Below are positions 35,628 through 44,100 of a stretch of 64,000 nucleotides of DNA, one piece after another (the first letter of the stretch is position 1; the number at the start of each line of letters is the position of its first letter). Below the pieces are notes generated by a model. The model had not been told where the DNA came from, did no database searches, and saw only the letters and a list, made by a program, of their open reading frames with translations. The stretch spans positions 1 through 64,000 of the forward strand of contig NZ_JABXKK010000117.1 of assembly GCF_017115045.1 (NCBI RefSeq), in the 5' to 3' direction. The DNA is from Nostoc sp. NMS8. GTDB taxonomy: Bacteria; Cyanobacteriota; Cyanobacteriia; Cyanobacteriales; Nostocaceae. The position numbers and the translations under genes are program-made.

Positions 35628-37226
35628 ATGAGCTACTGCTTAAGTCCGACCTGTCCCAATCCAGAAAATTTGGTATATAGCCAAAAGTGTCAGTCTTGTG
35701 GCTCGCAACTACTGTTGCGCGATCGCTATCAGGTGATCAAACCATTAGGTCAGGGTGGCTTTGGAGCAACCTTCTTAGCCAATGACCAAGGCTTACCAGG
35801 AGAACCGAGCTGCGTAATCAAACAATTACGCCCATCAGGAAGCGCCCCACACGTTTTACAGATGGCCAGAGAACTCTTTGAGCGAGAAGCCAAAACTCTA
35901 GGTAAGATTGGCAATCATCCCCAAGTACCAAGATTGTTAGACTATTTTGAAGATCATGAGCAATTTTACTTAATTCAAGAATATATCAGTGGCGATACCT
36001 TGCAAGAGGAGGTCAAACTTAACGGCATCTTGAGTGAAACTGGAGTCAAGCAATTTTTGAGCGAGATTTTGCCACTGTTGCAATACATCCACGAGCAAAA
36101 AGTGATTCACCGTGATATCAAGCCAGCCAACTTAATTCGCCGGACTCAAGATTCCCGAATGGTACTGATAGACTTTGGTGCCGTCAAAAATCAAATCAGC
36201 CAAGGTACAACAAGTCCATCAGGACAGACAGCATTAACTGCCTATGCCATTGGTACTCCTGGTTTTGCACCTCCAGAGCAAATGGCCATGCGTCCAGTCT
36301 ACGCCAGTGATATTTATGCACTGGGGGTGACATGCATTTTTTTACTGACTAGCAAAACTCCTAAAGATTTAGATTACAATCCCAACACTGGCGAGATGAT
36401 GTGGGAGCAGCTTGTGCAAGTGAGCGATCACTTGAGCAATGTATTGCGAAAAATGTTAGATGTATCTGTACGTAATCGCTATCAGTCAGCAGCAGAAGTT
36501 CTCCGAGCATTGGAAATAGAACCATACTTAGATACTTTAGCCAAGGGTTTACTGATTAAATCTGAGAGTGGATCTAGAGATCGAACACATAACCACGTGG
36601 AAAATTCTGCTATTTTATGTAACAATCCTTCTGCTACAAGTACTGGAGTTGCACAAGTAGCGGCAGCAATTCGTGCTAGACGAGCCAAGACAGCGGAAGC
36701 AGGGGGATTACACCAGGGTTCTGGTGGGATGGCTAAATCAACAACTTTCGCTAGCAATAGCAATGCTTCACAAGTTCAAAATTCAAAAGTTGAGCGGAAG
36801 TTAGATACCCAAAGTTTGTTAACAGCCTATCTGAAGGGAAGGCGGGATTTTGCCTTACACAATTTAAGTTTGCTGAATCTACAAGGTGCTGACTTATCCC
36901 AAACAAATTTCCATTCTGCTCAATTGCAAAAAACCAATCTCCAAGGGGCTAATCTCCACAATAGTGACTTTGGCAGAGCCAGTCTCACTCGAGCAAATCT
37001 TAAGGATGCTAATTTGAGCAAAGCATACTTTAACCATGCTGATTTAGAAGGGGCAGACCTGCGAGGTGCAGACCTCAGCAATGCTTATCTCACTAATGCT
37101 AACCTCCGAGGAGCTAATTTGTGTGGTGCTAATCTCACTAGTGCCAAGATTTCTGATGAGCAGTTAGCACTAGCAAAAACAAATTGGATGACCGTGCGCC
37201 CCAATGGAAAGCGAGGCTTGTTGTGA
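35628..37226 (+). CDS. Ser/Thr protein kinase with N-terminal zinc ribbon and C-terminal pentapeptide repeats (SpkB-like)
   Basis: The 532-residue protein starts with a zinc ribbon (CLSPTCPNPEN...KCQSCG, residues 4-25). The Hanks kinase domain shows GQGGFG (about 38-43), the lysine in CVIKQL, HRDIKPANLI, and DFGAVK followed by TPGFAPPEQ. A low-complexity linker leads to pentapeptide repeats (about 410-510, A(D/N)LxxA pattern), then a DEQLALAKTNWM end. This order, ribbon-kinase-pentapeptide, matches SpkB of Synechocystis. It is probably cytoplasmic, as no membrane helix is seen. It phosphorylates proteins on Ser/Thr and the FHA protein encoded next is a plausible partner by type only. Confidence 0.92.
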   Translation: MSYCLSPTCPNPENLVYSQKCQSCGSQLLLRDRYQVIKPLGQGGFGATFLANDQGLPGEPSCVIKQLRPSGSAPHVLQMARELFEREAKTLGKIGNHPQVPRLLDYFEDHEQFYLIQEYISGDTLQEEVKLNGILSETGVKQFLSEILPLLQYIHEQKVIHRDIKPANLIRRTQDSRMVLIDFGAVKNQISQGTTSPSGQTALTAYAIGTPGFAPPEQMAMRPVYASDIYALGVTCIFLLTSKTPKDLDYNPNTGEMMWEQLVQVSDHLSNVLRKMLDVSVRNRYQSAAEVLRALEIEPYLDTLAKGLLIKSESGSRDRTHNHVENSAILCNNPSATSTGVAQVAAAIRARRAKTAEAGGLHQGSGGMAKSTTFASNSNASQVQNSKVERKLDTQSLLTAYLKGRRDFALHNLSLLNLQGADLSQTNFHSAQLQKTNLQGANLHNSDFGRASLTRANLKDANLSKAYFNHADLEGADLRGADLSNAYLTNANLRGANLCGANLTSAKISDEQLALAKTNWMTVRPNGKRGLL

Positions 37227-38027
37227 TTGGAAGGTTTAAACTTGGGAGCCACTTGCTTACTTTAGTAGTAAGAGTTAAGCAAAGTAGGATGATTTTTAGA
37301 TTGGGTGACTTAATTTTGGATATTAGATTTTAGACTATCTTTACAGATGAATCCTTTTGATTGAAACCGATTATTTAGATTAGTAAAATAGTCTCCCTAC
37401 TTTTTTAATGATCCATTAAGTAGGTATATCAATCCTATTTGATTTGCTCTCAGTGAAAGGTTCAGATCCCGGCTTCTTGCAGAAGTCGGGATCTTTTTGT
37501 TCGTAACTTTTACACAAATTCTTATAGACGTAATTAAATGTAAGAGCGAGCTTTTGTTTATAGTTAGATATTTATCGATCTATATAAGGTTCTCAAGAGC
37601 TAGAGCCGCTTCTTACCAGCTTTAATTTAATTAAGTCTTTCTACTTAGTTTAATTTTTATTGAAAATTATAAAAGGCTTGTTTCATAAGGATCGCAAAGC
37701 TGATATTTTCTTACTAACTTGGAAAATCAGCCCTAATGATTCAGGGTAAAAACTCAAATTTATTCAGAATTAACCAAATATATCTAATGTTTAGATTGAT
37801 CGATAGTTATTGCTCTCGCAAATGTTAAGAAAAATCCATCTCTATAGCAGAAATACGTAGATAATTAGCAATTCTTAATGGAATCTTTATGATTTTTATC
37901 TGTTACAAATAACAAATGATTATTTACAATAAACAATAAAGCATCATAATAATTTCTTAAGAATATTTCCATGCTTTTTATGGCTAGAAACAACAGGGAA
38001 TCTGGCACCTAAAAGTTGTAAAATAGA
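37227..38027. other. Intergenic region between the kinase and FHA genes
   Basis: About 800 bases with one clear structure, the terminator at 37464-37498. The remainder is AT-rich and holds no credible reading frame or RNA gene that I recognise. Confidence 0.55.
37464..37498 (+). terminator. Rho-independent terminator downstream of the kinase gene
   Basis: AGATCCCGGCTTCT pairs with AGAAGTCGGGATCT around a three-base loop (one G-T pair), followed by TTTTTG. The stem is of the GATCCCGACTTCTT repeat type that recurs in Nostoc genomes. It lies 238 bases after the kinase stop. Confidence 0.8.
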
Positions 38028-38882
38028 ATGCTCTTAAGCCACTCAAGTTTTCAGATGGCAGCGGAAAGCGAAAAATCAATTATCCCTGATTGTAGGCTGA
38101 AACAAAATATTCACGACCGAAATCAGGTAATACAGGGTTTACGTATAATGACTGACTTTGCACAAACGGAAATAGAACGGCGATTAACTTTATATCAAGT
38201 ATTCCTCAAGTTATATGAACACCACAGCAGCCTTTTAGATGAAATTCTTCAGCTAGAAAATCTATCTCAACCGTCGTTGACGAGAGTCAAGGCGTGTTAC
38301 GTATATGGTGTAGTGGATACTGCTGCTGTTTATTTGATGACTAACTTGTGCGACAATCAGACTCAAAGTTTACGACAGCCACAACGGATCTGGACGATAG
38401 GTCGTAATAGCACCAGTGGTATTTGCATTGCTGATAATCATTTGTCTCGTCGCCACGCTGCTATTCAACATATTGATGAGCAAGGCTTTTACTTAATTGA
38501 TTTCAACAGTACCAATGGCTCATTTGTAAATGGCGATCGCACTGTCGGGCGAATCAAGCTCAAAGATGGCGATCGCATCCGTCTAGGCAATATGACTTTT
38601 GATTTTTTTGTAAATTATACCTACCGCGTTTTGCCAACTGTAGCTATAGATTTATTGATGCAGCTTGTGCATCGGAAGGGTAATCATCCAGTAGAAATGC
38701 TTACTTATTCCCAGAATAGACAAAAACCTCTAACTGAAAAACCAGATTCTAATTTAGAAACTTTCAGAAATTTTGGACTAGTTGAGAAGCTGGAAAATCG
38801 TTATGAAAACTTCAGTTCAGAACAGAAATCAGAAATTCTAGACCGCTTTTTTACCAGACAAATACCGTCTAATCTCAGTTAG
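38028..38882 (+). CDS. FHA-domain protein
   Basis: The 284-residue protein has a forkhead-associated domain at about residues 120-200, with WTIGRNSTSGICIADNHLSRRHAAIQ, YLIDFNSTNGSFVNG and LKDGDRIRLGNMTF. These include the Gly-Arg, Ser-Arg-Arg-His and Asn-Gly positions that bind phosphothreonine. The N-terminal 110 residues are helical and of no recognised family. The C-terminal 70 residues look disordered and then helical. It would read the output of Ser/Thr kinases. ATG 38028 is the longest start. A second ATG at 38055 (MAAESEK) is as likely. Confidence 0.88.
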   Translation: MLLSHSSFQMAAESEKSIIPDCRLKQNIHDRNQVIQGLRIMTDFAQTEIERRLTLYQVFLKLYEHHSSLLDEILQLENLSQPSLTRVKACYVYGVVDTAAVYLMTNLCDNQTQSLRQPQRIWTIGRNSTSGICIADNHLSRRHAAIQHIDEQGFYLIDFNSTNGSFVNGDRTVGRIKLKDGDRIRLGNMTFDFFVNYTYRVLPTVAIDLLMQLVHRKGNHPVEMLTYSQNRQKPLTEKPDSNLETFRNFGLVEKLENRYENFSSEQKSEILDRFFTRQIPSNLS

Positions 38883-39250
38883 CTAAACAATTGGATGTTC
38901 TCTGACAGCAATCCTGCTGTCAGAGAAAGAGTTAAGGTGAAAATATAGAAAAAAAATTAAGAATGTGATTAAATATCATAGCAATCATTTTGGAGTAGCA
39001 TCTTTAGCTCACAATAAAAAGAAAGCGATTCAGGAATTGAGTGAGCAAGTTATCCTCTATCCCGACAACAGGAGGATACTCAAGGTCTACCAGCAGTAGC
39101 AACAAGAGTAGTGGCGCACTCCGGTCATCTGGGCATAAAATGCTAAGGCGATATCTAACAACGGAAACTGCCTTTTCTGCGAGAGGCTTCCGCCAAGGTG
39201 CAGCATCTCGTAGAGAAGACTGCAACCTGTAACTGTTTCGCGTTTACGTA
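38883..39250. other. Region between the FHA gene and the small RNA array
   Basis: It contains a perfect 13-bp hairpin at 38898-38927 (TTCTCTGACAGCA / TGCTGTCAGAGAA), probably the end of the FHA transcript. A GAGGCTTCCGCC...TCTCGTAGAGAAG interspersed repeat fragment lies near 39182-39220. The small open frames seen here overlap that repeat and are not convincing. Confidence 0.55.
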
Positions 39251-39311
39251 AAAAAACCCCCAGTGAGCGTTAGCCAACCAGGGGAGTTAGTTATCAGGGT
39301 GCATCTACCAA
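39251..39311 (-). ncRNA. nsiR1: nsiR1 copy 1
   Basis: Promoter TCCGGA at 39340-39345 with 16 bases to a GAGAAC -10 element. The hairpin is CCCCTGGTTGGC...GCTCACTGGGGG, followed by T6. Last in the array in transcription order. Confidence 0.8.
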
Positions 39312-39379
39312 TTAAATGTTCTCAGGTTGAACACCATACTCCGGATAAAATTGTACAAAGGTCAGTTATTTTTTTAAAT

Positions 39380-39438
39380 AAAAAACCCCAGTTGGTGTTA
39401 ACCTACAGGGGAGTTAGTTATCAGGGTGCATCTACCAA
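39380..39438 (-). ncRNA. nsiR1: nsiR1 copy 2
   Basis: Promoter TCCGGA at 39467-39472, 16-base spacer, -10 TAGAAA. The hairpin is CCCCTGTAGGTT...AACACCAACTGGGG, then a T-run. First unit of the macro-repeat. Confidence 0.82.
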
Positions 39439-39600
39439 TAATCTTTTCTAGGGGCAGCTAGTATCTTCCGGAGAAAATGAACTAAATTAGGATTGATGGT
39501 GATGTCTAGGATCGGCTACACTTACGAAACGAGAAAGAACCTCAAGTGGGTTTTAGCCAACCGGGTGAGTTAGTTATCAAGGTCAGTTATTTTTTTAAAT

Positions 39601-39660
39601 AAAAAAACCCCAGTTGGTGTTAACCTACAGGGGAGTTAGTTATCAGGGTGCATCTACCAA
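39601..39660 (-). ncRNA. nsiR1: nsiR1 copy 3
   Basis: Same as copy 2, shifted by 222 bp, with promoter TCCGGA at 39689-39694 and a T7 terminator tail. Confidence 0.82.
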
Positions 39661-39822
39661 TAATCTTTTCTAGGGGCAGCTAGTATCTTCCGGAGAAAAT
39701 GAACTAAATTAGGATTGATGGTGATGTCTAGGATCGGCTACACTTACGAAACGAGAAAGAACCTCAAGTGGGTTTTAGCCAACCGGGTGAGTTAGTTATC
39801 AAGGTCAGTTATTTTTTTAAAT

Positions 39823-39882
39823 AAAAAAACCCCAGTTGGTGTTAACCTACAGGGGAGTTAGTTATCAGGGTGCATCTACCAA
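39823..39882 (-). ncRNA. nsiR1: nsiR1 copy 4
   Basis: Identical by eye to copy 3, another 222 bp on, with promoter TCCGGA at 39911-39916. Confidence 0.82.
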
Positions 39883-40044
39883 TAATCTTTTCTAGGGGCA
39901 GCTAGTATCTTCCGGAGAAAATGAACTAAATTAGGATTGATGGTGATGTCTAGGATCGGCTACACTTACGAAACGAGAAAGAACCTCAAGTGGGTTTTAG
40001 CCAACCGGGTGAGTTAGTTATCAAGGTCAGTTATTTTTTTAAAT

Positions 40045-40104
40045 AAAAAAACCCCAGTTGGTGTTAACCTACAGGGGAGTTAGTTATCAGGGTGCATCTA
40101 CCAA
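40045..40104 (-). ncRNA. nsiR1: nsiR1 copy 5
   Basis: The RNA part equals copies 3 and 4, but the macro-repeat ends in its promoter. The -35 reads TCCGGT (40133-40138 on the minus strand) with a new spacer and an intact TAGAAA. Confidence 0.78.
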
Positions 40105-40181
40105 TAATCTTTTCTAAAGTAAATGGGTCGCTACCGGATAAATTAGCAGAGGTTGAAGTTTTTACTATTTGGCGGTCAGAG

Positions 40182-40221
40182 AAAAACCTCAGAGGGGTTA
40201 GTTATCAGGACAGACCTACCA
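40182..40221 (-). ncRNA. nsiR1: nsiR1 copy 6, degenerate
   Basis: It keeps TTGGTAG.T and CTGATAACTAACCCC, but the terminator hairpin is shortened to CCTCTGAGG and no TCCGGA is found upstream. It is probably silent. Confidence 0.5.
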
Positions 40222-40289
40222 ATTAAATAATCAGTGCGCTACTTGACAAAATGGGTGTGCCAGGTTAACCAATAGCACTCAATCTTCAT

Positions 40290-40351
40290 AAAAAAACCCC
40301 TAGTGGGCGTTAGCCAACCAGGGGAGCTAGTTATCAGGGTGCATCTACCAC
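40290..40351 (-). ncRNA. nsiR1: nsiR1 copy 7
   Basis: Promoter TCCGGA at 40380-40385, 16-base spacer, -10 TAGAAC. The hairpin is CCCCTGGTTGGC...GCCCACTAGGGG with T7. One of the best-preserved units. Confidence 0.85.
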
Positions 40352-40420
40352 TTAAATGTTCTAGGTTTAACTGCCATACTCCGGATAAATTTATTAGAAA
40401 ATTGATTGTTATCGTGTGTC

Positions 40421-40487
40421 AAAAAAAACAAGAGTGAATATTAACTAGATTAGGGGAGTTAAAGATCAAGGGACATCCATCTACTAA
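40421..40487 (-). ncRNA. nsiR1: nsiR1 copy 8, divergent
   Basis: The -10 is TAGAAT, but the -35 position reads ACCAGA. The hairpin is largely lost although a T8 run remains. The core GTAGATG..TCCCTTGATC is recognisable. It may be weakly active or silent. Confidence 0.55.
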
Positions 40488-40562
40488 TCAAGTATTCTAG
40501 GATTAAGCACTATTTTCTGGTAGAGAATATCTGCGTCAGAAGTTGCTGTTGTTTGCCAAAAT

Positions 40563-40624
40563 AAAAAAACCCCCAGTGGGTGTTAGCCAACTAGGGGAGT
40601 TGAAGATCAAGGTGCATCTACCAA
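40563..40624 (-). ncRNA. nsiR1: nsiR1 copy 9, nearest hetF
   Basis: Promoter TCCGGA at 40653-40658, 16-base spacer, -10 TAGAAC, with a complete hairpin and T7. It starts 180 bp upstream of the hetF start codon, in the opposite direction. Confidence 0.85.
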
Positions 40625-40660
40625 TTAAGTGTTCTAGACCCAAGTAATCCGATCCGGATA

Positions 40661-40803
40661 AAGTTATCAGGGCAGAAAAACCAAAATGGCACTGAATTAG
40701 AAACATTCAGGGGTAGGATGCATCTAAGTTATTAGAGGGAGCGAAAAATCGACTTGAAACTTTCGCGTTTCAAACCAGATTTAGGAGGCAAGCAGGAGAA
40801 GTT
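40661..40803 (+). promoter_or_regulatory. hetF leader with an nsiR1 remnant and ribosome-binding site
   Basis: AGGGGTAGGATGCATCTAAG (40709-40728) is a worn nsiR1 fragment. A GCGAAA...TTTCGC hairpin (40741-40766) precedes two Shine-Dalgarno-like sites. The AGGAG at 40794-40798 is five bases before the GTG start of hetF. Confidence 0.6.
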
Positions 40804-43329
40804 GTGACCCAGGAATTCCATATTTCCGTAACCCCGGTAGGGCAAAATGACTACTTGGTGCGGACGGAACAAGTCGCGCCTGGGGTACCATTGGCAGAAG
40901 AGTTGGTGACTTGGCCCATAGCTGATTGGTTGATGGCTGCTGGGCATTTGATGAATGACCCGTTGAAGTCGGTGTTACAAGGAGATCCATTCACTTCTGG
41001 CGGGCATGAAAGCGATATCGCCAGGAACTCTGTTAATTTGGTGGCATTGGGTCAACAATTCTATAATGCCTTATTTCAAGGTACTCTCAGAGATAGTTGG
41101 ATTACTGCCCAAGGTATTGCCCAGAACCACCAACAAGTATTACGCTTGCGCTTGGGGCTAAAAGACACTAGGTTAGCTCGTTTGCCTTGGGAAGTGATGC
41201 ACGCAGCCGATCGCCCTCTGGCTACTGGGCCTTATGTGGCTTTTTCTCGGTTCCAAAGTGGAATTTCGGGGGCTTCTCCTTTGCGATCCCTGCGGGGGGC
41301 TACGCCTACGCAAAATATGCCCACACCACTAGAACAAGGTGGTGTCAAAGTATTGATGGTAATTGCTTCTCCCTCAGATCAAGTCCGTCTTGATTTACAG
41401 AAGCAGGAAGCAATTAAATTGCAGGCGGAACTTCAGCGCCAAACATCACGACTTGCTGAAGGTAGGAATCGTTTGCCAGAAATTGAACTTACTGTATTAG
41501 ACCAACCAGGACGGGAAGAACTGACACAAGCCCTAGAACAAGGCAGATACCATGTTCTACACTACTCTGGTCATAGTAACTTAGGTTCCAATGGTGGAGA
41601 AATTTATCTTGTTAGTCGCAGAACTGGCTTAACGGAAATCTTGACTGGGGACGATTTGGCAGGTTTGCTCGTCAACAATAACATTCAAATGGCAGTGTTT
41701 AATTCCTGCTTGGGGGCATACACCCCTGCGTCCAATCCTTCTGGAGATACTGGCGAACGTAACCTAGCAGAAAGTCTGGTGAAGCGGGGAATTAGAAGCG
41801 TTTTGGCGATGTCAGAACGAATTCCTGATGAAGTGGCGTTGACACTTACGCAATTGTTTTACCGCAACTTGAGTCAGGGATATCCAGTCGATTTGTGCGT
41901 CAGTCGGGTGCGCCAAGGATTAATTTCTGCTTATGGTTCTCACCAGATGTACTGGGCATTACCGATTTTATATCTCCAGCCAGAATTTGACGGTTTTCTG
42001 AGTCAGGAAACTGAGTTATCCGCAAGTAGTGAGTCGCTGAATCAGTATAGTTCGCCTTTAGGGGCAACTTCGACGATGTACTCTGCTATGGCTGATGATA
42101 GCGAAATCCCTTTAGGAATGGAAGACATGATTCCTTCTGGTTTGACGCGTGACTCTTCTGGGTTGGACTGGCTGGGTGAAGATACTTGGGGCGATTTGGT
42201 TGATGAAATTGAGTATGATGACCCAAGTTATGAAGAAGATTCTGCGATCGTTTCGGATTTGTTTCGTCAGCTAGATAACCAAAAAGCTGTAATTGAACCG
42301 GATCAACAATTTCGTGAAAATAGTCTTCACCAAAACCAGATTTCAGAGGAAATGACTTCTTTGCAAGAGGAAGCAGATTTGTGGGGAGAAGTTCCACCAC
42401 CGCCACCTGTAACTCCTGGGAACCTAGAAGGAAATTGGCAAAATTCTAATTTTTTGCCGCAACAACTTTCACCAAGAAATCGTACCCGTCGCCGCAGGCT
42501 GTGGCCGATTGTGGGTATTGTGGGAATCAGTGCGTTAGCGGCTGCGATCGGTTTCAATTGGTGGTGGCAAAATCGAAACCAAGTAACCCTGCCTAATATA
42601 CTAGTAATTCCCACCCAGTCTTTACCTGATTCTCGACCGATTCAAAAGCAGCCGAACATTGATTTAGAAATAGAAGCAACTGGGATTGTCACGGCTACTG
42701 CTACGGAAAAATTGAGCCAGGGTGACTTGCAAGGTGGGTTATTGGCTGTAGAAGAACTACTCAATCGGGGCGCATTGGCTGCGGCTGAAACTGCCCTGAA
42801 ATTAATTCCCAGTAAACAAGCTGAAGACCCATCTGTGAATTTTTACAAGGGACGATTGGCGTGGCAGTCTATCCAAACCGGAGACAATAATTATAGTATT
42901 GATGATGCTCGTCGTTACTGGGAAACTGCTGCCAAAGCTAAACCCGAATCGCTTTTGTATAATAACGCTTTGGGATTTGCCTACTACACAGAAGGCAATC
43001 TAAATCGAGCTAATGATTCTTGGTTTAAGGCTTTGAATTTAGCTCTCAAAGAACAGAATATAAACTCAAGATCCACAAAGACAGTAGTGCCTCAAGATGC
43101 TTTAACTTCTTATGCTGGGTTAGCTCTGGGATTGTATAAATCTGCACTTAGTCAATCTAGTGGTAAGCAGACACAGTATCTCAATGAAGCGATGAAGTTG
43201 CGGCAAATGGTTCTCAAGTCCGATCGAGAAAATTTCCAGGTAGATAAATTAGCTAAAAATTGGTTGTGGACGGAGAAGGCGATTGAAGATTGGCGATCGC
43301 TCCTTCAAGAAAAAGGTGAAGGAAATTGA
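40804..43329 (+). CDS. hetF: HetF, CHAT (caspase-like) protease required for heterocyst differentiation
   Basis: The 841-residue protein has a CHAT domain (about residues 190-400). The catalytic His is in LHYSGHSNLGS (residue 257 in my count) and the Cys in VFNSCLGAYTP (residue 302). An acidic low-complexity region, one membrane helix (about 566-588, LWPIVGIVGISALAAAIGF) and TPR-like helices at the C-terminus follow. HetF is known in Nostoc as a CHAT protein needed for heterocyst formation and PatA/HetR control. The identification rests on this architecture and on the nsiR1 array upstream. The start is GTG at 40804 with AGGAG at 40794. Residues encoded near 41280-41315 (SPLRSLRGATPTQ) derive from an interspersed repeat. 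Confidence 0.9.
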   Translation: MTQEFHISVTPVGQNDYLVRTEQVAPGVPLAEELVTWPIADWLMAAGHLMNDPLKSVLQGDPFTSGGHESDIARNSVNLVALGQQFYNALFQGTLRDSWITAQGIAQNHQQVLRLRLGLKDTRLARLPWEVMHAADRPLATGPYVAFSRFQSGISGASPLRSLRGATPTQNMPTPLEQGGVKVLMVIASPSDQVRLDLQKQEAIKLQAELQRQTSRLAEGRNRLPEIELTVLDQPGREELTQALEQGRYHVLHYSGHSNLGSNGGEIYLVSRRTGLTEILTGDDLAGLLVNNNIQMAVFNSCLGAYTPASNPSGDTGERNLAESLVKRGIRSVLAMSERIPDEVALTLTQLFYRNLSQGYPVDLCVSRVRQGLISAYGSHQMYWALPILYLQPEFDGFLSQETELSASSESLNQYSSPLGATSTMYSAMADDSEIPLGMEDMIPSGLTRDSSGLDWLGEDTWGDLVDEIEYDDPSYEEDSAIVSDLFRQLDNQKAVIEPDQQFRENSLHQNQISEEMTSLQEEADLWGEVPPPPPVTPGNLEGNWQNSNFLPQQLSPRNRTRRRRLWPIVGIVGISALAAAIGFNWWWQNRNQVTLPNILVIPTQSLPDSRPIQKQPNIDLEIEATGIVTATATEKLSQGDLQGGLLAVEELLNRGALAAAETALKLIPSKQAEDPSVNFYKGRLAWQSIQTGDNNYSIDDARRYWETAAKAKPESLLYNNALGFAYYTEGNLNRANDSWFKALNLALKEQNINSRSTKTVVPQDALTSYAGLALGLYKSALSQSSGKQTQYLNEAMKLRQMVLKSDRENFQVDKLAKNWLWTEKAIEDWRSLLQEKGEGN

Positions 43330-43389
43330 CATAATCCTCAGAATGTGCATTGCTAAATTCGGGGATTCTGGGCTAGTTCTAACATCCTC

Positions 43390-44100
43390 TTAAACCCTCT
43401 TAAATTTTTCTCGGCGATACCAGCGGCGAATTCGCTCAGGTGAAACGCCGAGTAAATAAGCAGTAATTACTATTTGATTAAGTAGTGTCGTTTTGAATAC
43501 TCCCTTTTGTAACCATCTACGGGCTGAGGTGACAACTGGTGTAGGGATAATTACAATGTGTCCGATGCGTTTTAAACGACGCATGAGTTCAAAGTCTTCC
43601 ATGATAGGCAATTCGGGAAAGCCGCCTATTTGCTGAAATACTTCCTTGGTTAAAAAAATTGCTTGGTCGCCATAAGGCATTTGGTAAAAATGCGATCGCA
43701 CATTTACCCCCCACTCTACCCATCGTAAACTCAAAAGTGACGCATCAATCCGCAATTTAAATGCACCAGCCACACTCCCCGGCTGCTGTAGTGCTGTGCG
43801 AATCATGTCATCAAACCCAGTTGGTAAACGGGTATCTGCATGAAGAAATAACAGAATATCACCGCTAGCCGCTACAGCACCCGCGTTCATTTGCACAGCA
43901 CGACTGGGAGATGATGAAATAACTTTGACATTTAAAGACTGAGCGATCGCTACAGTATCATCACTAGAGCCACCATCGACTACAATGACTTCTATATTTA
44001 TACTGCCTTGAGTAGTAGCAATAGCTTTTTGAATATTCCCTGCTTCATTAATAGCCGGAATAATAATCGAAATTTTGGCTGCGTCAATACTCTCACTCAT
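43390..44100 (-). CDS. Family 2 glycosyltransferase (TIGR04283-like)
   Basis: The 236-residue protein has the GT-A fold opening ISIIIPAINEAGNIQKAI. Further landmarks are EVIVVDGGSSDDTVAIA, the DXD-type region LFLHADTRLP, YGDQAIFLTKEVF and GGFPELPIMEDFELMRRLKRIG. The ending (SARRWLQKGV....LNQIVITAYLLGVSPERIRRWYR) is typical of the TIGR04283 family of transferases. The sugar donor and acceptor cannot be read. Its ATG overlaps the stop of the preceding gene by four bases (44097-44100), so it is translationally coupled to the Trypco1-like gene. Confidence 0.88.
   Translation of the reverse strand: MSESIDAAKISIIIPAINEAGNIQKAIATTQGSINIEVIVVDGGSSDDTVAIAQSLNVKVISSSPSRAVQMNAGAVAASGDILLFLHADTRLPTGFDDMIRTALQQPGSVAGAFKLRIDASLLSLRWVEWGVNVRSHFYQMPYGDQAIFLTKEVFQQIGGFPELPIMEDFELMRRLKRIGHIVIIPTPVVTSARRWLQKGVFKTTLLNQIVITAYLLGVSPERIRRWYRREKFKRV

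Larger units (their letters stand above)
39360..40118. repeat. 222-bp macro-repeat, three full copies plus a partial fourth
   Basis: GGTCAGTTATTTTTTTAAAT occurs at 39360, 39581, 39803 and 40025 (periods 221, 222 and 222). Between them the sequence is the same by eye except for one A in a homopolymer. Each unit has one complete nsiR1 copy and a second, promoterless nsiR1-like hairpin (about 39530-39584 in the first unit), so the macro-unit itself arose from a dimer. Confidence 0.9.
39251..40660 (-). repeat. nsiR1: nsiR1 tandem small-RNA array upstream of hetF
   Basis: At least nine units read on the minus strand share one plan: TCCGGA, 16 bases, TAGAAM, about 6 bases, then GGTAGATGCACCCTGATAAC, a C4...G4 hairpin, and a T-run. 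TCCGGA at -35 is the DIF+ heterocyst promoter motif, and each unit would give an RNA of about 60 nucleotides ending at its own terminator. In Nostoc sp. PCC 7120 the nitrogen-stress-induced RNA NsiR1 is encoded in tandem repeats just upstream of hetF, and the next gene here is hetF. Units 2 to 5 lie in 221/222-bp macro-repeats (39360-40118). Individual copies are listed below. Start sites are inferred from the promoter spacing. Confidence 0.9.

Noticed and set aside
39251..40660. CRISPR array
   Set aside because: The units are long, carry promoters and terminators, and lack short identical repeats with unique spacers. There are no cas genes in the window.
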